Positions 40,154 through 48,101 of a DNA stretch of 64,000 nt are shown here, in pieces (position 1 is the stretch's first letter; each line of letters opens with the position of its first letter). Origin of the DNA: Leuconostoc gasicomitatum LMG 18811 (GTDB lineage: Bacteria; Bacillota; Bacilli; Lactobacillales; Lactobacillaceae); the NCBI RefSeq assembly GCF_000196855.1, contig NC_014319.1, positions 1,798,001-1,862,000 of the forward strand, given 5' to 3'. Under the pieces are notes generated by a model. The model was not told the origin of the DNA and did no database searches. It saw nothing but the letters and a program-made list of their open reading frames with translations. Both the position numbers and the translations under genes were made by a program.

Positions 40154-41863
40154 TTACATAGATTCATTATCTCGATTAGAAAACAGATATGCCCTGATTT
40201 CATATGGCCTGAGTGCTAAACTGGTTACATCTGGATAATTTTGAATCAAAAGTTTACTATCTTTAGGTATATTGTAGGCGCGACTAACAGATTGTGCAGT
40301 AAAATTTGCTATCACTAGCAATACTTCTTTGTCATTTTTTCTTGTATATGCAAACACCGCTTCGTCTTTTTCATTGCCTGTGACGAGATCAAAAGTACCA
40401 TCAGTGATAACAGGTAGTTCGTGACGTAACGTAATTAATCTTTGATAAAAGTAAAATAATGACTCTTTATCCTTTAATGCAGCGTCAACATTAATAGATT
40501 CATGATTGGCATTGACTTCTAACCAAGGTGTTACGTCACTAAATCCTGCATAAGTTGTACTATCCCATTGCATAGGGGTACGTGCATTATCTCTTGAGCG
40601 TGCGCGTAAATAATTCATCATCACATCAGCAGAAATCAAATGTTCTTGTTCAACGAGTTCATGATAGGCATTGATTGACTCAAGATCTTGATACTGATCC
40701 ATTGTCTGGAAGTTTGCATTCGTCATGCCGATCTCTTCACCTTGATAGATATACGGTGTACCTTGCATAAAATGCAGTAACGCAGCGAGCATCTTACCTG
40801 AAACTAACCTATACTCAGGAGAATCATTTCCAAATCGTGATATAGCACGTGGCTGATCATGATTATTCCAATATAAACTGTTCCATGCCTTACCAGCTAA
40901 TGCCTTTTGCCACTTGACCAAATTACTGCGCAGTGCCAGTAATGATACATGTTTATCAGACCACTTGCCAAGCGTTGGATTTTGATTACCATCTAAACCA
41001 ACATGTTCAAATTGGAAAACCATGTTGAGTTCTGTACCGTCAAGATTAGCATATTTTTTGGCTTCACTTGTTGTCACACCAGCTGTTTCACCCACAGTAA
41101 TCCAATCATGCTTTTGTAAAACTTGCTTATTCATTTCAGTCAAATAATCATGCACATGTGGTCCATTAGCAGCTGCATCTCCTGAATTCCCATATAATGC
41201 ACCTTCTGTAATTGGTGCGTTTGGCAAACCGTCAGGTTTTGAAATTAAAGAAATGACGTCCATTCTAAAGCCATCAATGCCTTTAGCAGCCCACCAATTC
41301 ATCATATCAAAAATAGAATTTCTCACTGCTTCATTATCCCAATTCAAATCTGGTTGTTCCTTAGCAAATAAATGCAAATAATATTGACCAGATTTTTCAT
41401 CGTATGTCCATGCGGGACCTGAAAAAAAGGAGCCCCAATTATTTGGTTCATGTCCATCAACAGGATCACGCCAAATATAATAATCACGGTATTTATTATC
41501 TTTACTGTCATCTTGAATGCTTTTTTGGAACCATTCATGTTCAAAAGAACTATGATTAACCACCAGATCCATCATGATTTTCAAACCCTTTTGATGAGAT
41601 TTATCAAGGAGTTCTTCAAAATCAGTCATGTTTCCAAAAGTTGGATTGATTTTTTGATAATCTGAAATATCGTATCCACCATCAATATTTGATGTTTTAT
41701 AAATCGGATTTAACCAAATAACATCAACTCCTAATTGTTTAATATAATCTAATCGATTGATAATCCCACGCAAATCACCAATGCCATCATTATCACTATC
41801 TTGAAAACTCTTAGGATATACTTGATAAACCACGGCATTTTGCCACCACATTTCTTTTGCCAT
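40154..41863 (-). CDS. Oligo-1,6-glucosidase (GH13)
   Basis: A 569-residue GH13 enzyme. Region I is DLVVNHSSFEHEWF, region II GFRMDVISLISK with the nucleophile Asp, region III TVGETAGV with the acid Glu, and region IV YWNNHDQPRAISRFG. Val after the nucleophile Asp is the residue found in alpha-1,6-specific members, where alpha-1,4 enzymes have Ala, so isomalto-oligosaccharides or panose are likely substrates. The ATG at 41863 (MAKEMWWQNAVVYQ) follows AGGAG. First gene of the operon. Confidence 0.92.
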   Translation of the reverse strand: MAKEMWWQNAVVYQVYPKSFQDSDNDGIGDLRGIINRLDYIKQLGVDVIWLNPIYKTSNIDGGYDISDYQKINPTFGNMTDFEELLDKSHQKGLKIMMDLVVNHSSFEHEWFQKSIQDDSKDNKYRDYYIWRDPVDGHEPNNWGSFFSGPAWTYDEKSGQYYLHLFAKEQPDLNWDNEAVRNSIFDMMNWWAAKGIDGFRMDVISLISKPDGLPNAPITEGALYGNSGDAAANGPHVHDYLTEMNKQVLQKHDWITVGETAGVTTSEAKKYANLDGTELNMVFQFEHVGLDGNQNPTLGKWSDKHVSLLALRSNLVKWQKALAGKAWNSLYWNNHDQPRAISRFGNDSPEYRLVSGKMLAALLHFMQGTPYIYQGEEIGMTNANFQTMDQYQDLESINAYHELVEQEHLISADVMMNYLRARSRDNARTPMQWDSTTYAGFSDVTPWLEVNANHESINVDAALKDKESLFYFYQRLITLRHELPVITDGTFDLVTGNEKDEAVFAYTRKNDKEVLLVIANFTAQSVSRAYNIPKDSKLLIQNYPDVTSLALRPYEIRAYLFSNRDNESM

Positions 41864-41908
41864 TATATCTCCTTTTTGATATTTGGAACGTTCCATTTCT
41901 ATACAGCA

Positions 41909-41946
41909 AGTATAAAACAATAAAAAGATAAATGCAAGCGCTTACA
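41909..41946 (-). promoter_or_regulatory. Glucosidase operon promoter with cre/LacI operator
   Basis: On the minus strand TTGCAT (41932-41937), 17 bases, TATACT (41909-41914). TGTAAGCGCTTGCA (41933-41946) fits the cre consensus and contains the -35, so CcpA or the nearby LacI protein would exclude polymerase. Confidence 0.75.
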
Positions 41947-42020
41947 TTTATCTTTTTTATTTAAGTTTATTAGTGGTAGCAAACTATAAGATGTGCCTTA
42001 TAGTATATTAATCAGCAACA

Positions 42021-42344
42021 TTACGCTTCATCATGTTTATTCCCAGTAATCACATGCGCTACATGTTGTTTTGTTGAATGAATGACACTAAGAATATGCG
42101 GATCACTCAATTGATATAAGCTTTTCTTGCCTATTTTTTTTGCACTTACTAGTTGCTGTTCTTTTAAAATAGCTAATTGGTGCGACACTTGCGGTTGTGT
42201 AATTTCAAGTTGTGTAACAATCTCATTGACACTAAGCTGCTCATGCTCTAATAACATCAAAATATTCAGCCGTGTGGGGTTACTCAATAATTTGAAAATA
42301 CGTATCATTCCGCTTTGAAAAAGCATATCGTTATTTTTTCCCAT
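42021..42344 (-). CDS. ArsR-family metal-responsive repressor
   Basis: A 107-residue winged-helix protein: MIRIFKLLSNPTRLNILMLLEHEQLSVNEIVTQLEITQPQVSHQLAILKEQQLVSAKKIGKKSLYQL. The usual CxC metal motif in the recognition region is absent, so sensing would use other ligands such as the C-terminal His residues (HILSVIHSTKQHVAHVITGNKH). Divergent from cadD with a palindromic operator between them. Confidence 0.85.
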   Translation of the reverse strand: MGKNNDMLFQSGMIRIFKLLSNPTRLNILMLLEHEQLSVNEIVTQLEITQPQVSHQLAILKEQQLVSAKKIGKKSLYQLSDPHILSVIHSTKQHVAHVITGNKHDEA

Positions 42345-42360
42345 AATATGTTGACTCCTT

Positions 42361-42382
42361 CATATGTTAATGATAACATATG
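42361..42382. promoter_or_regulatory. ArsR-type operator between arsR-like and cadD-like genes
   Basis: CATATGTTA and TAACATATG form a perfect 9-bp inverted repeat with a 4-base spacer, in the divergent promoter region. Confidence 0.65.
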
Positions 42383-42427
42383 TTTATACTAATATATTAT
42401 AAGTATATCATGAACAGGAGAAACATT

Positions 42428-43003
42428 ATGCCAGATTTATCACTTGTCACAATGCTATTTATTGGCGTTAACTTAGATTTTTTTATGATTTTATTACTTT
42501 TATTACAAAAATACCGTTTCAGAGATAATTTTATCGGCTATGAATTAGGTATGCTCATTGTTTTTGCTATCAGTGCCATTGCTGGCCAATTAATTCAAAC
42601 TGTTATCCCTACATGGGCAATTGGCTTACTTGGTTTATTACCAATTTATATGGGTATCAAAGGTGAAAATGTTAATGACAATAACGCTTCAAAATCGACG
42701 CCAAAAAGAGGTATGCTCGCAGTTTTACTCATGTACCTTATTAGCTGTGGTGCTGATAATATTGCTGTCTATGTCCCTGTTTTAGCCACAATGACGACAG
42801 CTGCTATTCTACTGACAATGGTTTATTTTATTGTTTTAACCGCCTTATCATTAATATTGGCTTATCTCTTTGGACAGATACCAATCGTTAAGTATGTTTT
42901 TGAACGTTGGGGATCACCAATAGGTCGCATCATTTATATTCTAATCGGGGTTTTTGTTATGCTTGATACTGGGCTTATTCAGTTTATTTTTAACTTATTT
43001 TAA
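42428..43003 (+). CDS. cadD: CadD-family cadmium resistance transporter
   Basis: A 191-residue protein with about five or six membrane helices: MLFIGVNLDFFMILLLLLQKYR, the YELGMLIVFAISA segment, then SCGADNIAVYVPVLA, as in CadD/LysE-like exporters. The ATG at 42428 has AGGAG 7 bases upstream. It is controlled with the divergent ArsR-like gene. Confidence 0.88.
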   Translation: MPDLSLVTMLFIGVNLDFFMILLLLLQKYRFRDNFIGYELGMLIVFAISAIAGQLIQTVIPTWAIGLLGLLPIYMGIKGENVNDNNASKSTPKRGMLAVLLMYLISCGADNIAVYVPVLATMTTAAILLTMVYFIVLTALSLILAYLFGQIPIVKYVFERWGSPIGRIIYILIGVFVMLDTGLIQFIFNLF

Positions 43004-43183
43004 ACAACCATTGTTAGCATTTCATCTTACTCTTGACCACTCAACAAGTGTGCCAATTTAACATGCATGATTCATACATCTAACATAATCCACGATAAAG
43101 CCAACCGTTAAGGTCATCAATCTCAATCAACTTGTTACTTGTTTACCTTATGTCATCATCTGTTCTTTTCCAAATTTATCAAT

Positions 43184-44542
43184 TCAATGCGATTGTATAT
43201 TTCTCTGTATCATGTATGCCACAGCATACAGCAGTAGATTAACAATGAAAAATACAGACAGTATCAATTGCCATTGATTAACCAAAAATGAAACAATGAC
43301 ACTCACAATAGCTGTGCCAAATAAACCACCAATTTGCTTATTTGCATTCAAGGTTGCGCCAGCAACACTAGATAATTCACTACCTGCTGATTCCATCAAC
43401 AGCGTTGTTGATGCAGGCGTGAGCATACCAATACCAAAGCTAAGCACCGCAAAGCCAATAGTCACTAATATTATTGCTCTCTTGGTTGTTAAAATTGACA
43501 CAAACATTAATATTAGTGATCCCAAAATGGCAATACTAATACTATATTTAATCAACTTGCTGACTGGGATAAATTTAATTATGCGCGTATAAAATATGTT
43601 GCCAACAACTAAAATAATCATACCAGGTAAAATCAGCAACCCAGACACCATAGCCGAATAATGCAGATCACTCTGATAATAAAGACCAAAAATAATCACA
43701 AGCCCATAAAGTGACACATTAACAATAAAACCAAATAAATTAGCAGTTAAAAAATCAATGTTACGTAGTAATATAAAAGGTACAATCGGGTTCTTTGTCC
43801 GTCGCTCTCGCAAAATCACAATGCTTAGCAAAACAATGAATGACAGTAAACATCCTAAAGACTGATAACTGAGATATCCTAACTGCTTCCCTATCGTTAA
43901 GTACAAAATAACTGTTCCGATACTCATCGTCAGCAAAATATTATCAAAATAATTTATTGATTTTCTACCCACTCTGACAACATTAGTTGATGTCATATAA
44001 ATATAAACAATCGCAATCATACTTAATGGTACATTGATGAAAAAAATTGACCGCCAACCAAAAGATGTAATGAAAAAACCACCAACTAACGAACCAATCC
44101 CTGTCGCGACAGAAATAATTGCTGTCCAAATTCCTAGTACCTTAGCTCTGATCTTAGCGTCTCCATAAGCATTAAATAATAAACTCATGGCGCTTGGCAT
44201 AAATAATGATGCTCCCACACCCTGTAAAAATCTAAAAAATAATAACTGGGGGAAACACACACTCAAACCACAAACGGCTGATGCGCATGCGAACAAAAAC
44301 ATACCAGTTAAAAACAAACGTTTATCGCCAAACTTGATCGATAAGTTTCCAGACAACAGCAGTGTTCCTCCTAACCCTAGAATATAAACGTTAATAAGCC
44401 ACGCTGATTGTAATGTCGATAACTGTAAATACACTTCCAAATTTGGTATAGCTAAAGCTACACCTGTTGTGTCTAGAACCGCCATAATAAATCCCGTTGA
44501 TAGCATAATCAACATCATATAATTCTTTGTATGCTTCTTCAT
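43184..44542 (-). CDS. MFS drug exporter (14-helix, EmrB/QacA type)
   Basis: A protein of 452 residues with about 14 membrane helices; MAVLDTTGVALAIPNLEVYLQLS near the start and FLQGVGASLFMPSAMSLL are DHA2-family marks. Two ATG codons follow GGGG; the second (44542) has better spacing. Divergent from an HxlR-type regulator, a common drug-response pair. Confidence 0.88.
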   Translation of the reverse strand: MKKHTKNYMMLIMLSTGFIMAVLDTTGVALAIPNLEVYLQLSTLQSAWLINVYILGLGGTLLLSGNLSIKFGDKRLFLTGMFLFACASAVCGLSVCFPQLLFFRFLQGVGASLFMPSAMSLLFNAYGDAKIRAKVLGIWTAIISVATGIGSLVGGFFITSFGWRSIFFINVPLSMIAIVYIYMTSTNVVRVGRKSINYFDNILLTMSIGTVILYLTIGKQLGYLSYQSLGCLLSFIVLLSIVILRERRTKNPIVPFILLRNIDFLTANLFGFIVNVSLYGLVIIFGLYYQSDLHYSAMVSGLLILPGMIILVVGNIFYTRIIKFIPVSKLIKYSISIAILGSLILMFVSILTTKRAIILVTIGFAVLSFGIGMLTPASTTLLMESAGSELSSVAGATLNANKQIGGLFGTAIVSVIVSFLVNQWQLILSVFFIVNLLLYAVAYMIQRNIQSH

Positions 44543-44668
44543 CATAAACCCCCTTATGTTTTGCTCACCATTCATTTTAAAACACAACACTGTTTTTAGT
44601 AAGTAGGGAATTTTTTTACACTACCTGTCAATCACGGTATAATAAAAGGAATTCAAAGGAGAATTAGT

Positions 44669-44995
44669 ATGGTGACCAATACAATTACAATTGCAGATAA
44701 CTTATGTCCTGCAACTGAATTTTTAAAACTTTTTAAGGGCAAATGGACAGTGGTGATTCTGTCAGAAATACAAGCTGGTAATAATCATTATGGTAAATTA
44801 ATGGCACATATTCCAGATATTAATTCACGGTCACTAGCCATACGACTGCGCGAGTTAGAGTCCTTAGATATTATCACTCGCAACGTCATTTCCGAGAAAC
44901 CACTACAAGTCGCTTACGACTTGACCAATAAAGGCAGCAAGTTAAAAGTGGTTTTTGATAATATGAAAGATTGGTACAACCAATTTCAACTATAA
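44669..44995 (+). CDS. HxlR-family transcriptional regulator
   Basis: A 108-residue winged-helix protein with the family Cys (NLCPATEFLKLFKGKWTVVILSEI) and the RSLAIRLRELESLDIITRNV recognition region. Probably controls the divergent MFS gene. GGAG precedes the ATG. Confidence 0.88.
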   Translation: MVTNTITIADNLCPATEFLKLFKGKWTVVILSEIQAGNNHYGKLMAHIPDINSRSLAIRLRELESLDIITRNVISEKPLQVAYDLTNKGSKLKVVFDNMKDWYNQFQL

Positions 44996-45039
44996 TTAGT
45001 CATTTAACAACATTTTAATAATTAATTTCAAAAATCCTA

Positions 45040-45068
45040 TTGACAACTCATTAAATTCTTAGTATTCT
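45040..45068 (+). promoter_or_regulatory. Promoter of the trp transporter operon
   Basis: TTGACA (45040-45045), 17 bases, TATTCT (45063-45068). Transcription would start near 45075, about 20 bases before the leader peptide. Confidence 0.8.
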
Positions 45069-45096
45069 TAATCTATAAATAACTCGGAGACAGCAC

Positions 45097-45144
45097 ATGC
45101 AAAAAGTAATCGCACAACTTAACAATGCCTGGTGGCGTCGGTAA
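45097..45144 (+). CDS. Trp leader peptide with tandem Trp codons
   Basis: GGAG is 7 bases before ATG; the frame reads MQKVIAQLNNAWWRR and stops at TAA 45142-45144. Two adjacent TGG codons (45130-45135) lie next to sequence that pairs with the downstream leader. Ribosome stalling there when charged tRNA-Trp is scarce would free region 2 of the attenuator. Too short for gene finders. Confidence 0.8.
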   Translation: MQKVIAQLNNAWWRR

Positions 45145-45261
45145 AGTCAGCTTTTCGGTAACGGATAAAGCTGATGTTTAAAACATTTGTTTTATCCATA
45201 CCGATGCATTTTGTGTAGCAATCGAGTCTGTATGGAAATATGCCATACAGACTTTTCTTTT
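45135..45261 (+). promoter_or_regulatory. Ribosome-mediated transcription attenuator of trpXYZ
   Basis: Region 1 (45135-45143, GCGTCGGTA) pairs with region 2 (45199-45207, TACCGATGC; 9 bp, one G-U). Region 2 extended (CCATACCGATGC, 45196-45207) can instead pair with region 3 (45218-45235, ending GTATGG; 12 bp with small bulges), the antiterminator. Region 3 (45225-45235) also pairs with region 4 (45243-45253) in an 11-bp stem followed by TTTTCTTTT, the terminator. The three helices are mutually exclusive in the order seen in classical trp attenuators. No T-box sequence is present. Confidence 0.75.
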
Positions 45262-45305
45262 GACCTTGGAAAGCCTTGTATGGCTGTCCAAGGTCAATTT
45301 TATTT
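45262..45305 (+). terminator. Second terminator-like hairpin in the trp leader
   Basis: GACCTTGGA / TCCAAGGTC (9 bp) with inner AGCC / GGCT is followed by AATTTTATTTT, 34 bases before the trpX ATG. It could reinforce termination; its own antagonist was not found. Confidence 0.55.
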
Positions 45306-45328
45306 TAGAGAAATTTCGGAGAAAAACT

Positions 45329-46333
45329 ATGAATAAACGTCTCATAACTATCATTGTAGTTATTATTGCTTTTCTAGGAGTTGCCTTTGTTGCTACTGGC
45401 AAATCTGCACAGCAAGTCAAAAAACAAAACTATATTCCAACAGTTGGGATACTCCAACTGGTAACACACCCTGCCCTTGATGAAATACATCGTGGTATCG
45501 TGGCTGGTTTAAAAAAACAAGGTTACACTGGCAACAAAATTAAGATCGATTATCAAAATGCCCAAGCTAATCAAGCCAATCTCAAAACAATGTCTCAAAA
45601 ATTTGCTAACGAGAATGCTGATTTGACACTAGGTATTGCAACCCCGGCTGCCCTATCTTTAGCTAAAACAGCTGATGGCAACAGCCCTGTCATTTTAGCT
45701 GGCATTACCGATCCAGTCGGATCGGGGTTGGTTAAAACTGGACAACGTCCTGGTGCCAACGTCACTGGTACATCTGGTGATTCACCATTAGAACAACATC
45801 TCAACGTCATTAAACAAGTGGTGCCTAAAGCTAAGAAATTAGGTATCATCTACACCACATCTGATCATGGTGGCGAGTACAATGCTAAAAGAATGGCACA
45901 ATTGGCCAAATCTGCTGGCTACGATGTACATATGTACACAATTTCTACAACCAATGATATGCAACAGGTTGCCGAAACAATGGCCAGCCAAGTTGATGTC
46001 GTTTACGCGCCACAAGATAATGGTGTTGCCAGCGCAATGAAAACACTCATTAACATCACAAATAAAAACAATGTTCCTGTCATTCCAGCTGTTAATACCA
46101 TGGTAAAAGATGGTGGTGTCGCTACAATTTCAGTCAGCCAATATGACATTGGCTATCAAGCAGGCATTATGGCAGGTCAAGTGTTAAAAGGCAAAGATAC
46201 GGCAACTTATCCCGTTAAAACAATTACTAAAGGCGACATAGTTATTAACTTAAAACAAGCTAAATTACTTGGTTTGCACTTACCAGAAGACATGATAAAA
46301 ACAGCAGAGGCTAAAGGCGAGGTATTCAAATGA
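45329..46333 (+). CDS. trpX: Tryptophan ABC transporter substrate-binding protein
   Basis: A 334-residue ABC_sub_bind protein with an N-terminal membrane/signal segment (residues 6-24). YIPTVGILQLVTHPALDEIHRGIVAGL, GSGLVKTGQRPGANVTGTSG and GVATISVSQYDIGYQAG are family marks. It captures tryptophan for the TrpY/TrpZ importer. The substrate is inferred from the leader peptide with tandem Trp codons. ATG 45329 follows CGGAG; a longer reading runs into the attenuator. Confidence 0.88.
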   Translation: MNKRLITIIVVIIAFLGVAFVATGKSAQQVKKQNYIPTVGILQLVTHPALDEIHRGIVAGLKKQGYTGNKIKIDYQNAQANQANLKTMSQKFANENADLTLGIATPAALSLAKTADGNSPVILAGITDPVGSGLVKTGQRPGANVTGTSGDSPLEQHLNVIKQVVPKAKKLGIIYTTSDHGGEYNAKRMAQLAKSAGYDVHMYTISTTNDMQQVAETMASQVDVVYAPQDNGVASAMKTLINITNKNNVPVIPAVNTMVKDGGVATISVSQYDIGYQAGIMAGQVLKGKDTATYPVKTITKGDIVINLKQAKLLGLHLPEDMIKTAEAKGEVFK

Positions 46334-47229
46334 GTATAATTGTATCTAGTATTGGACAAGGGCTCCTATGGGCCGTACTTGGTGTGGCCTTGTTCCTCAC
46401 ATTTAGAATTTTAAATTTTCCTGACATGACTGTTGAAGGTTCTTTCCCTTTAGGTGCCGCCACGGCAGTTACCATGATTTCTCATGGTATTAATCCCTAT
46501 TTAGCAACACTAACTGCCCTTATCATCGGTTCGATTGCTGGACTAGTTACTGGGCTGCTCTACACCAAAGGCAAAATTCCAATTTTATTAGCTGGAATTC
46601 TTGTTATGACAGCCTCTCTTTCAATTAATCTCCGTATTATGGGCTCAGCTAACATCTCACTATTAAATCAAAAGTCGATTTTTTCTTCTCCAATTCTACA
46701 GCACTTACCAAAAAACTTTGATTCTGTTTTTGTTGGCTTTATCATTATTACGATTATCACCTTATCACTCATGTTTTTCTTACAAACTGAAATTGGTCAA
46801 GCCTTTATTGCTACCGGTGATAATGCTAATATGGCGCAATCAATTGGGATTAAAACTGATCGTATGACAATCATGGGATTAATGTTATCTAACGGTTTAA
46901 TTGCATTAGGTGGTGCTGTAATTGCCCAGAATAATGGCTACGCTGACATCAACATGGGTATTGGCATTATTGTCATTGCCTTGGCATCCATTATTATTGG
47001 TGAAGTCGCTTTTGGAGATTTATCACTCAATGGCCGTCTGGTTGCGGTGATTGTTGGTTCAATTTTATACCGTCTTGTCTTGTTAGCCGTGCTTAGCCTT
47101 GGCTTTTCAACAAATGATTTAAATTTGATTTCGGCAATTGTACTAGCTGTTGCTATGATGCTACCTCAATTACGAAAAGCACTGAAGTTCGATACAGTAA
47201 TCAAGAAAGGTGTAACTAGACATGACTGA
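46330..47229 (+). CDS. trpY: Tryptophan ABC transporter permease
   Basis: A 299-residue permease of the BPD_transp_2 branch with about eight to nine helices (FLTFRILNFPDMTVEGSFPLGAA; ALGGAVIAQNNGYADINMGIG). Its ATG overlaps the trpX stop, so translation is coupled. Confidence 0.9.
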   Translation: MSIIVSSIGQGLLWAVLGVALFLTFRILNFPDMTVEGSFPLGAATAVTMISHGINPYLATLTALIIGSIAGLVTGLLYTKGKIPILLAGILVMTASLSINLRIMGSANISLLNQKSIFSSPILQHLPKNFDSVFVGFIIITIITLSLMFFLQTEIGQAFIATGDNANMAQSIGIKTDRMTIMGLMLSNGLIALGGAVIAQNNGYADINMGIGIIVIALASIIIGEVAFGDLSLNGRLVAVIVGSILYRLVLLAVLSLGFSTNDLNLISAIVLAVAMMLPQLRKALKFDTVIKKGVTRHD

Positions 47230-47977
47230 ACCTGTTTTCTCACTCAAAGATATTATTGTAACTGTTGGTGACAATGTGCAAATCTTAAAATCACTTAGTC
47301 TTGATATTTATGATGGTGATTTTATTACTGTATTGGGTACGAACGGTGCTGGTAAATCAACTTTGTTTAATACGATTGCTGGTAATTTAGCGATTAATTC
47401 CGGACAGCTGCTGCATCACGGTCACAATATCGCGCATGAATCAGCTGTGGCACGTACAAATTACATCGCACGTGTTTTCCAAGATCCAAAAATGGGCACC
47501 GCACCACGTATGACCGTTGCTGAAAATTTACTGCTTGCTGAAAATCGCGGTCGAAAACGCACCTTAAGAAGTCGTGGCTTAACTAAGGAAAAACTGACCG
47601 AATATGCTCAAATCACTCAAGTGATGGGAAATAATTTAGATACTCGTCTAAATACAGCAACTGGTAATTTATCAGGTGGTCAACGTCAAGCACTTAGCTT
47701 CTTAATGGCAACCCGTGTAAAACCTGAGCTGCTTCTTTTAGATGAACATACTGCCGCATTAGATCCAAAGACATCTGAACAACTCATGTTAGCTACTAAT
47801 CAACAAGTGACACAAAATAAATTAACCGCGCTGATGATTACGCATAATTTAACAGACGCATTAAAATATGGTAATCGCCTTCTCATTCTCAATGCCGGTA
47901 ACATTGTACTTGATGTTCGTGGTGATGACAAAGTTGCATTAGATGAAGCACAAATTCTAAAATATTTTATTGTCTAG
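47222..47977 (+). CDS. trpZ: Tryptophan ABC transporter ATP-binding protein
   Basis: A 251-residue ATPase: Walker A GTNGAGKST (about residues 40-48), signature LSGGQRQALS, Walker B LLLLDEHTAALDPK and the H-loop His in MITHNL. It overlaps trpY by 8 bases and closes the operon at a 26-bp palindrome terminator. Confidence 0.93.
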   Translation: MTEPVFSLKDIIVTVGDNVQILKSLSLDIYDGDFITVLGTNGAGKSTLFNTIAGNLAINSGQLLHHGHNIAHESAVARTNYIARVFQDPKMGTAPRMTVAENLLLAENRGRKRTLRSRGLTKEKLTEYAQITQVMGNNLDTRLNTATGNLSGGQRQALSFLMATRVKPELLLLDEHTAALDPKTSEQLMLATNQQVTQNKLTALMITHNLTDALKYGNRLLILNAGNIVLDVRGDDKVALDEAQILKYFIV

Positions 47978-47981
47978 TCTA

Positions 47982-48033
47982 AAAATAAAGCAAGTATCGC
48001 GTTCCACGTGGAACGCGATACTTGCTTTATTTT
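47982..48033. terminator. Bidirectional terminator, 52-base perfect palindrome
   Basis: Both 26-base halves are exact reverse complements around CACGTG, with A/T runs at the ends. It lies between convergent trpZ and kup. Confidence 0.9.
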
Positions 48034-48101
48034 ATTTTTAAGATCTGATAGATTATAAAATCAAACCGCACATCAGATATAGTCTTTACTTGCCTTATAA
48101 T

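Noticed and set aside
45178-45420. Minus-strand open frame over the trp leader
   Set aside because: It is a shadow of the attenuator and trpX start, without a ribosome site or family features.
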